NCBI RefSeq assembly: GCF_017744155.1
Contig: NZ_JAGHQT010000004.1
Coordinates: 1-64,000 of the forward strand
Source: Endozoicomonas sp. G2_1
GTDB lineage: Bacteria; Pseudomonadota; Gammaproteobacteria; Enterobacterales; Alteromonadaceae
Length of the DNA stretch: 64,000 nt
Reading direction: 5' to 3'
Shown here: piece by piece, positions 44,579 through 53,466 of the stretch
Layout: the number at the start of each line of letters is the position of its first letter
Numbering within the stretch: position 1 is the stretch's first letter
Notes under the pieces: model-generated
Seen by the model: only the letters and a program-made list of their open reading frames with translations
Database searches by the model: none
Told to the model about the DNA's origin: nothing
Made by a program: the position numbers and the translations under genes

Positions 44579-44607
44579 TTTTCATAAAAATGTCACTAAA
44601 ATGTCAC
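44579..44607 (+). promoter_or_regulatory. Candidate PhoB box upstream of the DUF3450-TonB operon
   Basis: TTTTCAT (44579), ATGTCAC (44590) and ATGTCAC (44601) are in exact 11-bp phase with AAAA and TAAA spacers, matching the PhoB consensus CTGTCAT-AWAW-CTGTCAY. The last two are identical to each other. The region lies 158 bp before the DUF3450 start, leaving a long leader. Confidence 0.68.
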
Positions 44608-44764
44608 TTAATAAAGATGAAATATTACTGAAACCTAATTGTAATATTCCGTCTTTAGAATACCGCCCCATAGTAATATCAACATAGATTTTTTGCTCAA
44701 GTATGCGTTTGGCAAACTTGAGTTAACTCGTATCTAGCAATCAATCAAAACTTAAGGTTTTAAT

Positions 44765-45544
44765 ATGAAATTGTCTAAACTGGCCCGTATTAGTCTTATG
44801 ACTAGTGCATTAGCCGTTACTTCTGGCATTTCGCCACAGTTATTAGCCCAAAACAGCGGTATCGACGACGTTGCTAAGGCCGGTCAGCAAATCAATCAAT
44901 CTGCGAGCAAATCACAAGCTAAGATTGACAAAATCAGTGATCAAATTCAAAGCAAGTTGCAGCAGTTTAAAACCGTTAACAAAGAGATTGATGGCTTAAA
45001 CGTATACAACGGTCAGATGCAAACTCAAATCAATAACCAAATGGAAGAGCTAGAGCAAATTGCTGTTTCAATGGAGCAAGTGAGTGTTATTGAGCGTCAA
45101 GTTTCACCGTTAATGGCGCGTATGATCGATACCTTAGCCATGTTTGTTGAGCTAGATGTCCCATTCTTAGAAGAAGAGCGCAGCAAGCGCATCGACGGTT
45201 TAAAAACGTTATTAGAGCGCGCTGATATTGCCGTTTCTGAAAAATTCCGCCGCGTACTCGAAGCCTACCAAGTTGAAGTTGACTATGGTCGCACAATTGA
45301 AGCGTACACAGGTTTAATCGAGGTTAACGGTCAAGAGCGCGATGTTGACTTCTTGCGCATCGGTCGCGTGACTTTGGTTTATCAAACGCGCGATGGCAAC
45401 ACTATGGGTATTTGGAATCAAAAAGCGCGCTCTTGGCAAGAACTTCCGAGCAGCTACCGCACAGATATCAATAAAGCATTGCGCATTGCCCGTAAGCAGT
45501 TAGCACCAGACTTAATTGTTGTGCCATTAAACGAAGCTGAATAA
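44765..45544 (+). CDS. DUF3450 periplasmic coiled-coil protein
   Basis: 259 aa. A signal peptide (SLMTSALAVTSGISPQLLAQ) is followed by a long coiled coil (about 35-110: QINQSASKSQAKIDKISDQI) and a conserved C-terminal part with FVELDVPFLEEERSKRIDGL, DYGRTIEAYTG, FLRIGRVTLVYQTRDG and WNQKARSWQELP. DUF3450 proteins are found at the head of TonB2/TonB3-like clusters and probably act as periplasmic adaptors of the ExbB complex. It is the first gene of a six-gene operon; the next gene starts 15 bp downstream. Confidence 0.88.
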   Translation: MKLSKLARISLMTSALAVTSGISPQLLAQNSGIDDVAKAGQQINQSASKSQAKIDKISDQIQSKLQQFKTVNKEIDGLNVYNGQMQTQINNQMEELEQIAVSMEQVSVIERQVSPLMARMIDTLAMFVELDVPFLEEERSKRIDGLKTLLERADIAVSEKFRRVLEAYQVEVDYGRTIEAYTGLIEVNGQERDVDFLRIGRVTLVYQTRDGNTMGIWNQKARSWQELPSSYRTDINKALRIARKQLAPDLIVVPLNEAE

Positions 45545-45559
45545 ACCTGGAGAACAGAC

Positions 45560-46927
45560 GTGAAAACTAAAATGAAGCAATTTTTAGCAGTTTTATTCGC
45601 AGGTAGTTTTGCCTCAGCTGCAATCGCACAAGAACCGGCGAGTCTTGATGAATTACTCGCGCAATTAGAGCAAGGTAAAGTCGCTCAAACTGAGCAAAAC
45701 AAAGCTCGTGAAGCTGAGTTTGTTGCTAAAAAAGCACAACAAGATCAATTGTTAGCTGCCGCTAAAAATGAGCGCAACGACAAGATTAAATTAAGTGCTA
45801 AGTTAGAAGACGATTTTCAAAAAAACGAAATTGAAATTGCCAACCGCGCCGACGCACTAAACAAGCGTTTAGGTGAGTTAAAAGAGTTGTTTGGTGTGCT
45901 TCAGCAAGTGTCTGGTGATACCAAAAGCAAGTTCCAAAACTCTGTAATTTCAGCGCAAATCCCAGGCCGTGAAGTATTTTTAGACGAATTCGCACAGTCT
46001 ATGGGGTCAAGCTCGAAATTGGCCTCAATTGAAGAAATCGAAAAAATCTGGTTCGAACTTCAACGTGAAATGACCGAAAGTGGCAAAGTAACAACCTTTA
46101 ACCGCGAAGTTGTATTGGCCGACGGTCAGCGTGTACCAACAGATGTAACTCGTGTTGGTAGCTTCAACCTAGTCGCTAACGGCAAGTACTTAGAGTACAT
46201 CTCTGAAACGGGTTCCGTGGCTGAACTTAAGCGTCAACCTTCAGGCCGTTACTTAGGCACTGCAGCTGACTTAGCTAAGGTTAACAACGAGCAAGTGGCA
46301 TTCGCCTTAGACCCAACGGGTGGTTCTATCTTGAGCTTACTTGTTCAAGCACCTAACCAACGTGAGCGCGTTGACCAAGGTGGTACGGTAGGTTACATCA
46401 TTTTAGGTATTGGTTTAGTTGGTTTACTAATAGCCATTGAGCGTTTTGTTAGCTTGTTCTTAATTGGCTCTAAAGTAAATCGCCAGCTTAAATCATCAAC
46501 TGCTAAAGACGACAACCCATTAGGTCGCGTTATCTTAGTGAAAGAGCAAAATCCAAATATCGACACTGAAACACTAGAGTTGAAATTGTCTGAGTCAATT
46601 TTACGCGAAGTACCAAAACTAACTTCTCGTTTAACCTTGATTAAGATTATCTCAGTGGTAGCGCCGCTTATCGGTCTACTTGGTACGGTAACAGGTATGA
46701 TCAATACCTTCCAAGCAATTACCTTGTTTGGTACTGGTGACCCGAAATTGATGGCCGGTGGTATTTCACAAGCGCTTGTTACTACTGTACTTGGTCTTGT
46801 TGTGGCGATTCCTATGGTGTTTATCTCTACACTACTAAATACGCGTAGCCGCGGCATCATCAACATTCTACAGCAGCAAAGTGCCGGCATTATCGCTGAG
46901 CGTGCTGAGGCAGAGAAGGGAGCATAA
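45560..46927 (+). CDS. TtpC-like MotA/TolQ/ExbB proton channel protein
   Basis: 455 aa, long for an ExbB. A signal peptide (FLAVLFAGSFASAAIAQ) precedes a coiled-coil periplasmic region (about 20-110) and a soluble domain. Then come three membrane helices with the MotA/TolQ/ExbB signature (GYIILGIGLVGLLIAIERFV, LIKIISVVAPLIGLLGTVTG, ALVTTVLGLVVAIPMVF). TtpC proteins are needed by Vibrio TonB2/3 systems in addition to a normal ExbB. The next gene starts 3 bp downstream. Confidence 0.88.
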   Translation: MKTKMKQFLAVLFAGSFASAAIAQEPASLDELLAQLEQGKVAQTEQNKAREAEFVAKKAQQDQLLAAAKNERNDKIKLSAKLEDDFQKNEIEIANRADALNKRLGELKELFGVLQQVSGDTKSKFQNSVISAQIPGREVFLDEFAQSMGSSSKLASIEEIEKIWFELQREMTESGKVTTFNREVVLADGQRVPTDVTRVGSFNLVANGKYLEYISETGSVAELKRQPSGRYLGTAADLAKVNNEQVAFALDPTGGSILSLLVQAPNQRERVDQGGTVGYIILGIGLVGLLIAIERFVSLFLIGSKVNRQLKSSTAKDDNPLGRVILVKEQNPNIDTETLELKLSESILREVPKLTSRLTLIKIISVVAPLIGLLGTVTGMINTFQAITLFGTGDPKLMAGGISQALVTTVLGLVVAIPMVFISTLLNTRSRGIINILQQQSAGIIAERAEAEKGA

Positions 46928-46930
46928 GCC

Positions 46931-47458
46931 ATGATTTTATTCATCGACATGATGAATAGCATCCGTGAGTTTATGGACACTGGCGGTCAAGTTCTGACCG
47001 TCATCGCTGCCGTCATTTGTTTAATGTGGCTGCTGATTTTTGAACGTATCGCCTTTGTTTTCTTTGGCTACCGTCAATACAAAAAATCAGTAAAAGCAGC
47101 ATGGTTTGGTCGCGTTGAGCGCGACTCATGGAATGCTGAAATGATTCGCGAAGCAATGGTTTCACGCGCATCTGCAAAATTGAATAACAATGTCCCATTG
47201 ATTCACAGCCTCGTTGTTTTATGTCCACTACTTGGGCTACTCGGTACTGTGACCGGTATGATTGAAGTGTTTGACGTAATGGCTATTTCAGGTAGCGGCA
47301 ATGCTCGCTCAATGGCGTCAGGTGTTTCAAGAGCGACTATTCCAACAATGGCTGGAATGGTGGGTTCATTATCAGGGGTTTTTGCTGTGACTTGGCTACA
47401 GCGTTTTGCAAAGCGTGAAACTGAGTTATTAGAAGATAGTTTACCAATGCAACACTAG
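46931..47458 (+). CDS. exbB: ExbB-type biopolymer transporter
   Basis: 175 aa, three membrane helices. It has a conserved LIHSLVVLCPLLGLLGTVTG motif and VSRATIPTMAGMVGSLSGVF. It forms the proton channel with ExbD that energises TonB. ATG at 46931 follows the TtpC-like gene by 3 bp. Short and simple, it is the classical ExbB of the pair. A 146-bp gap with an inverted repeat separates it from exbD. Confidence 0.9.
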   Translation: MILFIDMMNSIREFMDTGGQVLTVIAAVICLMWLLIFERIAFVFFGYRQYKKSVKAAWFGRVERDSWNAEMIREAMVSRASAKLNNNVPLIHSLVVLCPLLGLLGTVTGMIEVFDVMAISGSGNARSMASGVSRATIPTMAGMVGSLSGVFAVTWLQRFAKRETELLEDSLPMQH

Positions 47459-47478
47459 TTTGACATTTATACGGCGTT

Positions 47479-47517
47479 AGCGCTTGCTCATGTGGTGAAC
47501 CACACTACACAAGCGCT
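47479..47517. repeat. Hairpin between exbB and exbD
   Basis: Outer arms AGCGCTTG (47479-47486) and CAAGCGCT (47510-47517) are perfect, with a second nested stem GTGGT-GA-ACCAC (about 47492-47503). No T-run follows. It could be a processing site or differential-stability hairpin that sets the ExbB:ExbD ratio. Confidence 0.5.
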
Positions 47518-47604
47518 GCCTTGTCTAAATGCCAAACATGCAGCAACAAATTAAGCGTGATATTTACTAACCATTGGGATTAGTAAGTACAGATAGGTTT
47601 TATT

Positions 47605-48018
47605 ATGCGTTCACAATTATCAAAAGTTTTACAAGAGCAAGAAGAAGCAGAAGAAATTAACATGACGCCAATGCTTGACGTTGTTTTTATTCTTTTAATC
47701 TTTTTTATCGTTACTGCATCATTTGTCAAAGAAGCAGGTATCGAAGTTAACCGCCCAGAAGCAGCGACAGCCGTTAAAAAAGAGCGTGCTAACATTTTAG
47801 TTGCGATTAGTGACAAAGGTGAAATTTGGATCAACAAGCGCAAAGTTGACGTGCGAGCAGTACAAGCAAATATCGAGCGCTTAAAAGCGGAAAATCCACA
47901 GGGTACAGTAGTTATTCAAGCTGACAAGAAAGCGACTACTGATGTCTTGATCAAAGTTATGGACTCAGCACGTGCCGCTGGTGTCTTTGATGTTTCAATC
48001 GCGGCTCAAGAGGCCTAG
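47605..48018 (+). CDS. exbD: ExbD-type biopolymer transporter
   Basis: 137 aa. It has one N-terminal membrane helix with the proton-carrying Asp in NMTPMLDVVFILLIFFIV (Asp25), and a periplasmic domain. It couples proton flow to TonB movement together with ExbB. It is followed by tonB after two bases. Confidence 0.93.
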   Translation: MRSQLSKVLQEQEEAEEINMTPMLDVVFILLIFFIVTASFVKEAGIEVNRPEAATAVKKERANILVAISDKGEIWINKRKVDVRAVQANIERLKAENPQGTVVIQADKKATTDVLIKVMDSARAAGVFDVSIAAQEA

Positions 48019-48020
48019 TT

Positions 48021-48662
48021 ATGTACGTTAAAGAGTCAGGTATGCTCGGTGTAGGTTCCCGTTACGGAATTGCCTTAGCGCTAGCGGTCATCATGACTTT
48101 TGGCTTGTTGTGGGGCATGCAAACACTAATCTCTGGTGGTAACGATGCCCTCACTGACGCGCCTAAAGGCCGCGTGCTTGATTTTGTTCGCTTGAAAAAA
48201 GAAGAAGCGGTACAAAAGAAAGAGCGCAAGCCACAAAAGCCACCTAAGCCAGAAACGCCACCACCACCAATGCAGCAGCCGCAAATGCAGCAAGCTAACC
48301 CTAACGCCAATGCTGTTAGTAATAGCTTTACTGCCGATGTTCAAGCTGACGCTGGTTTATCAGGTGGTTTGAGCTTAGACAGTGGTGACGGCGATTATTT
48401 GCCATTGAGCCAGGTTGCGCCGATTTATCCGCGCCGTGCTCAGTCTCGTGGTATCGAAGGTTATGTAATTCTTGAGTTTACTGTGACTAAAACTGGTTCA
48501 GTAAAAGATCCAATCGTTGTTGAATCTCAACCTCAAGGTATTTTTGACCAAGCAGCGATTAACGCAGCATTAAAATTCAAGTACAAGCCTCGTGTTATCG
48601 ATGGCGTTGCTATGGACGTTGCTGGTGTGCAAAACAAAATTACCTTCGAAATTGACGGTTAA
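48021..48662 (+). CDS. tonB: TonB family energy transducer
   Basis: 213 aa. It has one N-terminal membrane helix (YGIALALAVIMTFGLLWGMQ), a Lys/Pro-rich linker (RKPQKPPKPETPPPPMQQPQ) and a TonB C-terminal domain with VAPIYPRRAQSRGIEGYVIL and a C-terminal FEIDG. It spans the periplasm and pulls the TonB box of receptors. The short Pro-rich linker resembles TonB2/TonB3 types rather than TonB1. The partner is probably the receptor at 41766. Confidence 0.93.
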   Translation: MYVKESGMLGVGSRYGIALALAVIMTFGLLWGMQTLISGGNDALTDAPKGRVLDFVRLKKEEAVQKKERKPQKPPKPETPPPPMQQPQMQQANPNANAVSNSFTADVQADAGLSGGLSLDSGDGDYLPLSQVAPIYPRRAQSRGIEGYVILEFTVTKTGSVKDPIVVESQPQGIFDQAAINAALKFKYKPRVIDGVAMDVAGVQNKITFEIDG

Positions 48663-48682
48663 TTGCGGCAGAGGAAGATAAA

Positions 48683-50011
48683 ATGAAAGCTAAAAAACTA
48701 ATCCTTTCTGTCTTAAGTGCATCACTTGTTTATCAGATGCCATTAATCAGTGATCTTAGTTTTGGTACTAACGTCGCCAGTGCACAAGCAGAGCAAGCGG
48801 CGCCAGCACGTAAAACTAAAAAAATACCGACGATGCGCAACAAGGTTTATACGCAGTTTGCTCGTGCCCAAAAAATCGCTGATGAAGGTGATATACCTAA
48901 GGGTATTCAGGTGTTGGATGAAGTACAAGAGCGCATTAGTAGTATGAATGACTATGAAATTGCTACTATGTGGAATTTCTACGGTTTTTTACACTACGCC
49001 AACGAAGATCTTGACAAAACTATCGAGTATTTCAGCAAGGTTGTTGAAATCGAGGCAATTCCTAATAACTTGTATTTATCGACCTTGTATTCGTTAGGTC
49101 AGCTAGCAATGCAGCAAGGTAAATACGATAAAGCTATTGAATATTTGACTCTGTGGCGTGACAACAACCCTAAGCGCATGCTGGCGAGCCAATATGCTTT
49201 GTTCGCTCAGGTATACTATCAGGACAAGCAGTATCAAAAAACCATTGATAACATTGTCCTAGCTAGAGAAAACAACTTTGTTGCTGACGTTTTGCAACCG
49301 CCAAAAGAAAACTGGTTGATTTTGCAACGTGCGGCCTACTACTCGCTAAAGCAGCCTGAAAAAGTCACCGAAGTGATTGAAGAGTTGGTGCGTTACTACG
49401 ACAAGCCGGAATACTGGATTCAACTCGGTGGTATGTACGGCGAGATTGGCCAAGAGAAAAAACAGCTCGGCATTATGGAAGCGGCGTGGCAAGCTGGCTA
49501 CTTGAAAAAGTCGTCTGAGCTTGTCATGTTGTCTCAGCTTTATTTGTACCACGAATTACCGTACAAAGCGGCGAAAGTGTTAGATGATGCAATTGCCCAA
49601 GGTATTGTCGTTGCCGACGTTAAGCGTTTAGAGTTAATGGCACAATCATACGTCATGGCGAAAGAAGATGAGAAAGCAATTCCAGTACTGATTAAAGCGG
49701 CTAAGATTGCTGAGAATGGCAAATACGACGCACAGTTAGCACAAGCGTACCTCAACTTGGAGAAGTGGGACTTAGCAATTGCTTCTGCTGAAACTGCCTT
49801 AGAGCGCGGTGAACTAGCCAATGAAGGTAATATGTACCTAGTACTTGGCATGTCTAACTTCAACTTGAAAAACTTTGACCAAGCTTTGACTGCTTTTACT
49901 AAAGCGCAAGACTTGCCAAAAGTCGCTAAAACTGCCAAGCAATGGCATGCTTATGTCAGCAAAGAGAAGAACTATCAAGAACAAGTTGCACTGTTAAGTG
50001 CGGGTAACTAA
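48683..50011 (+). CDS. TPR-repeat periplasmic component of the TonB system
   Basis: 442 aa. A signal peptide (KLILSVLSASLVYQMPLISD..ASA) is followed by TPR-like repeats, for example FYGFLHYANEDLDKTIEYFS, LYSLGQLAMQQGKYDKAIEY, YALFAQVYYQDKQYQKTIDN and YLVLGMSNFNLKNFDQALTA. TPR proteins are the usual last member of DUF3450-type TonB operons and probably scaffold interactions at the outer membrane. It starts 20 bp after tonB and ends with a strong terminator. Confidence 0.87.
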   Translation: MKAKKLILSVLSASLVYQMPLISDLSFGTNVASAQAEQAAPARKTKKIPTMRNKVYTQFARAQKIADEGDIPKGIQVLDEVQERISSMNDYEIATMWNFYGFLHYANEDLDKTIEYFSKVVEIEAIPNNLYLSTLYSLGQLAMQQGKYDKAIEYLTLWRDNNPKRMLASQYALFAQVYYQDKQYQKTIDNIVLARENNFVADVLQPPKENWLILQRAAYYSLKQPEKVTEVIEELVRYYDKPEYWIQLGGMYGEIGQEKKQLGIMEAAWQAGYLKKSSELVMLSQLYLYHELPYKAAKVLDDAIAQGIVVADVKRLELMAQSYVMAKEDEKAIPVLIKAAKIAENGKYDAQLAQAYLNLEKWDLAIASAETALERGELANEGNMYLVLGMSNFNLKNFDQALTAFTKAQDLPKVAKTAKQWHAYVSKEKNYQEQVALLSAGN

Positions 50012-50043
50012 TTATTGTTAGTTGACTTACTGAGATGATAACG

Positions 50044-50072
50044 AAAAAGCCGATCAAACGATCGGCTTTTTG
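50044..50072. terminator. Terminator after the TonB-TPR operon
   Basis: AAAAAGCCGATC-AAAC-GATCGGCTTTTTG. Symmetrical A and T tails allow it to serve the convergent rimI gene as well. Confidence 0.9.
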
Positions 50073-50103
50073 TTTTCTAGATAATAATAGAAAGTGTTAA
50101 CGA

Positions 50104-50565
50104 CTACAGCGTTTTTGACATCACAATCGCATCTTCATAGCCAATCGCTTTCGGGTAGTAACCCGTGCGTCTGCCTATTTCGCTAAAACCATAATTGATG
50201 TAAAGCATTTGAGCGCTAATATTGCTGGCTCTGACCTCGAGAAATAACTTTTCTGCACCGAGTCGTTTGGCGTGGCTAATAAACTCGGTCAGTAAGACTT
50301 TACCATAGCCTTGGCCTTGCTCAATCGGATTGACGCAAATATTCATTAAGGTCGCTTCTCCAGCGACGTAATCTCCAACATAAAAGCCTACTGTGCTATT
50401 TCGGTTGGCGTTTTGCTGCTCTATTGTTAAATACTGGCCAAAATAGCGACCGCCAACACAACTGCGAAACAAAGATTCAGTCCACGGATGGCTATGGCTG
50501 GCATTTTCAATAGGCATTAAGTTGTCGACATCACTCAAACTAATCGGATGAAATTGGTTTGCCAT
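50104..50565 (-). CDS. rimI: Ribosomal protein S18-alanine N-acetyltransferase
   Basis: 153 aa GNAT enzyme. It contains IENASHSHPWTESLFRSC, the acetyl-CoA loop VNPIEQGQGYGKVLL, and LEVRASNISAQMLYINYGFSEIG, RRTGYYP. It acetylates the N-terminal alanine of ribosomal protein S18. It lies 4 bp after holD in the same orientation, as in E. coli (holD-rimI), supporting the name. Confidence 0.9.
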   Translation of the reverse strand: MANQFHPISLSDVDNLMPIENASHSHPWTESLFRSCVGGRYFGQYLTIEQQNANRNSTVGFYVGDYVAGEATLMNICVNPIEQGQGYGKVLLTEFISHAKRLGAEKLFLEVRASNISAQMLYINYGFSEIGRRTGYYPKAIGYEDAIVMSKTL

Positions 50566-50569
50566 GCTA

Positions 50570-50965
50570 TTACTTACCCTTGCTGTTGAGATGTTGAGCA
50601 GTGAATAGTTGCCACAGTTGTTTTTTTAGCGTTGGCGTTGCTGCTATATCTTTGAGTTCAGGCGTGGTTAAGCACTGGTGTTGAAATTGGCAGCTGCTAG
50701 CACTGTCGGTGTTAAATTGCCAATTAATCAGGCCTAAGTCGATGTGACTTTGATGAAACTGAATATCGGCTTTATCAACGCCAATGCTTTGCAAAATATC
50801 ACTTAACAATCTCGATGAAGATAAGGCTGGTTGGTCAAGCTGAGCAAGGTTTTTTGAGTTTGTTTGTGACGCTTGCTGATGCTCTGTCACTGTTGATGAC
50901 TTTCGTTGCCAGAGTTCGATACCCATAGCATTGAGATGCTCAAATTGTTGTCTCGACAGCGGCAT
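50570..50965 (-). CDS. holD: DNA polymerase III psi subunit
   Basis: 131 aa. The conserved start is RQQFEHLNAMGIELWQRKSS; the middle LLSDILQSIGV and C-terminal ELKDIAATPTLKKQLWQLF match HolD. Psi links the chi subunit and SSB to the clamp loader tau/gamma. Sequence identity in this family is low, so the call rests on the MGIxLW motif, size and the holD-rimI order. An Asn/Gln/Ser-rich insertion (TEHQQASQTNSKNLAQ) lies at about residues 26-45. Confidence 0.8.
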   Translation of the reverse strand: MPLSRQQFEHLNAMGIELWQRKSSTVTEHQQASQTNSKNLAQLDQPALSSSRLLSDILQSIGVDKADIQFHQSHIDLGLINWQFNTDSASSCQFQHQCLTTPELKDIAATPTLKKQLWQLFTAQHLNSKGK

Positions 50966-51105
50966 AAATAATCAGTGTTAGTTTGTTAATGTTTAAGTTG
51001 TTATTCTACGGAATTTAAGCGCTGAAACAACTGCGATAAAACAATAAGATTATTGAGAATTTTTTGATAACAAGCTGAGTATTGAGAATATCAAGAGAAA
51101 AGAAG

Positions 51106-51182
51106 TGGCAGGGGTAGAGAGATTCGAACTCCCAACCGTCGGTTTTGGAGACCGCTGTTCTACCAATTGGAACTATACCCCT
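51106..51182 (-). tRNA. tRNA-Trp(CCA)
   Basis: 77 nt on the minus strand: acceptor AGGGGTA pairs with TACCCCT, the anticodon loop is CTCCAAA (anticodon CCA) between CGGT and ACCG, the T-arm is GGGAGTTCGAATCTC, and CCA is encoded. It decodes UGG. The gene stands alone between holD and aceK rather than beside tuf/secE. Confidence 0.96.
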
Positions 51183-51327
51183 GCAATGGACTGGCATTAT
51201 ACTGATGCCGAACTAAAGGTAAAGCCTTTATCAACAAATTTCTTGTCAAATTGAACCGTTTGCTCAAATTGCCAGCGATTGCTGGCAATTCGCTTAATAG
51301 CTGTACAGTTATTTATGAACAATAAAG

Positions 51328-53082
51328 CTATCCTAAATCTCGACTGAATCTCATTTTTTTCGGGTAAGGATAAACATCTCGAATAATACCGTTGGCGACG
51401 TCCCTTTGGCAGGCTTGCCAATAACTAGCCTCGAGCAAATTGGCGTGATGAGTGTTAAAGGCTTCTCGATACTGACGGTTTGCCAAGGCAAAAGTGGCGA
51501 GCTCTTCGGGGAAAACATCACCAGGGGCGACGCTGTACCAAGGCTCGGCAGCAAATATTTGCTCTTCGGTCTTAGGCTCAGGCTTCACTCTAAAGTTCAC
51601 TTCATTCATATAGGTGATTTCGTCATAGTCATAGAAAATCACTCGGCCGTGGCGTGTAACACCGAAGTTTTTCAATAGCATATCACCGGGGAAAATATCA
51701 GCAGCAATCAGTTGTTTAATCGCTTTACCATATCCGTACATAGCACTGTTGATGGCCTCTTGATCGCCATCTTTACTGGCTTGAGCTAAATACAGGTTGA
51801 GTGGTGTCATCCGGCGTTCAATATAAACGTGTTTGATAATCACTAAATCATCTTCAAAGCGAATTATTGACCCAGCGACCTTGGTTAACTCTTCTAGTAG
51901 CTCGTCGGAAAAGCGCTCTTTGGGAAACGCCACTTCTGAATACTCCATGGTATCTGCCATACGGCCGACTCTATCGTGCAGTTTTACTAGGCGATACTTA
52001 CCAATAACGTCTTTCTTGGTCATTTGCTTAGACGGTGCAAATTTGTCTTTGATCACTTTGAAAACATATGGGTAAGAAGGCAAGGTAAATACCGACATCA
52101 CCATGCCTTTGATACCCGGTGCCAGTTCGAGCTTGTCTGTTGAGTCGTCTAAGTGATGTAAAAAGTCGCGATAAAACTGAGTTTTACCTTGTTTGTGAAA
52201 ACCAATAGATGAATAGAGTTCTGCTTTGGTTTTATTTGGCATTAATTTGTGAAGAAAGTGCACTAGCGCGCAAGGTTGCAGGCATTCAACAAAAAAGTAA
52301 GCACGGGCAAAGCCAAACACTACCGCCATTTCTTCGCTGCTGGTGAGCAGTGCATCGATGTAAACGGCACCTTCGCCGCTATTGGCATTTTCGCGGTTAA
52401 GCAAGGCAACAATAAACGGTGTGTCACCGGCAGGGGAACGCACACGCCCTATTAAGTAAGCGCCTTTATTGCGATAGAAAATACTATCGAGAATATCGAA
52501 ATGCATCAATGACAAGTCAAATAAGGTTTTGTCTGCCCGCTGACGAAAGGCTTTAATGATGTTGTTGATGTCGCGGTCTAGATCTTCAAATGGCAAATCT
52601 AAATGCGGCTTGGTTAGAATGTCTTTAACGGTCTCAAATAAGCCTTTTTCGCTGGGCTGATAACGAGTATAAATTGGTGTTTCAGCACGAGTTCGACCTT
52701 TAGTTAAGCTAGTTTCAACAAATATGTAGTTATTGTTGTAATACTTGCGCTCGAACAGCTTACAAAACACTGAATTGTAAAAACTCTCCGCTAAGTCGGC
52801 CTGTAAATGCGGTTGCAGTAATTTGACGTAGGCGCGTTTAACCTCTTGCCATAACTCGCTGTCGAGTTCGCTAATATTAAAGCTTTGTTCAAGGAGCTGG
52901 AGAGTTTCGTTGACCCTTTTATCGTAAAAGTCGGTGCGTTCTTTGGCAGCGTTTTGAACACCTTGCCAATCGGCATGAGCAAATCTCAAGCGGGCAGTTT
53001 GGCTGATGCGGCTAAAAAGTCTTATGTGGCGGTCAAAGCCGGAAAGTATCGTATGGGCGATAGTATGGGCGAGGGTTTGCAT
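51328..53082 (-). CDS. aceK: Isocitrate dehydrogenase kinase/phosphatase
   Basis: 584 aa from ATG 53082; an in-frame TTG at 53100 is the only longer option. It has the AceK ATP-binding region LAPGIKGMVMSVFTLPSYPY..VFKVIKDKF, DRVGRMADTMEY, and the catalytic loop IFPGDMLLKNFGVTRHGRVI..FYDYDEI. It switches isocitrate dehydrogenase on and off, directing flux to the glyoxylate bypass. The partner genes aceB and aceA are not adjacent, unlike in enterobacteria. Confidence 0.95.
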   Translation of the reverse strand: MQTLAHTIAHTILSGFDRHIRLFSRISQTARLRFAHADWQGVQNAAKERTDFYDKRVNETLQLLEQSFNISELDSELWQEVKRAYVKLLQPHLQADLAESFYNSVFCKLFERKYYNNNYIFVETSLTKGRTRAETPIYTRYQPSEKGLFETVKDILTKPHLDLPFEDLDRDINNIIKAFRQRADKTLFDLSLMHFDILDSIFYRNKGAYLIGRVRSPAGDTPFIVALLNRENANSGEGAVYIDALLTSSEEMAVVFGFARAYFFVECLQPCALVHFLHKLMPNKTKAELYSSIGFHKQGKTQFYRDFLHHLDDSTDKLELAPGIKGMVMSVFTLPSYPYVFKVIKDKFAPSKQMTKKDVIGKYRLVKLHDRVGRMADTMEYSEVAFPKERFSDELLEELTKVAGSIIRFEDDLVIIKHVYIERRMTPLNLYLAQASKDGDQEAINSAMYGYGKAIKQLIAADIFPGDMLLKNFGVTRHGRVIFYDYDEITYMNEVNFRVKPEPKTEEQIFAAEPWYSVAPGDVFPEELATFALANRQYREAFNTHHANLLEASYWQACQRDVANGIIRDVYPYPKKMRFSRDLG

Positions 53083-53100
53083 CCTAATTACCTGTATCAA

Positions 53101-53466
53101 TCGGTGTTTCGGTCACCTTAGCGAGCTTTCTTTCACGAGCTTAAATTATTTACTAAATACTGGCTATGAATTTGGTGAATATAGTGCGTTTTTTTAGCAC
53201 TAAACTTGCTATTGTTGGCGCTCAGCACTAGACTAGCGCGGTTTTGTTTAATCTGGCCGCAATTGCTTATTAAAGAATAATTGAAATATTCAAATTATGC
53301 GCGTGCTAAAGGTTAAGCTAGTTAGTTTTCTTCTTTCTAGAATACTGTTCCCCACTCATTCATAGCGAGCTAAGTTACTGGTGTAAATCAGGAAATACTT
53401 GTCAGTGCTATAAATGTTATTTGGAGGCGCTAGAAAGTTGTTTGTTGTCTCAAGCTGAGGTTAAAT
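53101..53466. other. Divergent intergenic region aceK/queA
   Basis: About 365 bp without a coding frame that I can support. It must hold promoters for aceK and queA. I saw no strong palindrome or terminator; the queA ribosome-binding site GAGG lies 8 bp before its ATG. Confidence 0.5.

Noticed and set aside
46393-46980. 195-codon minus-strand frame opposite the TtpC-like gene
   Set aside because: It lies entirely antisense to conserved ExbB-family coding sequence and has no recognisable domain.
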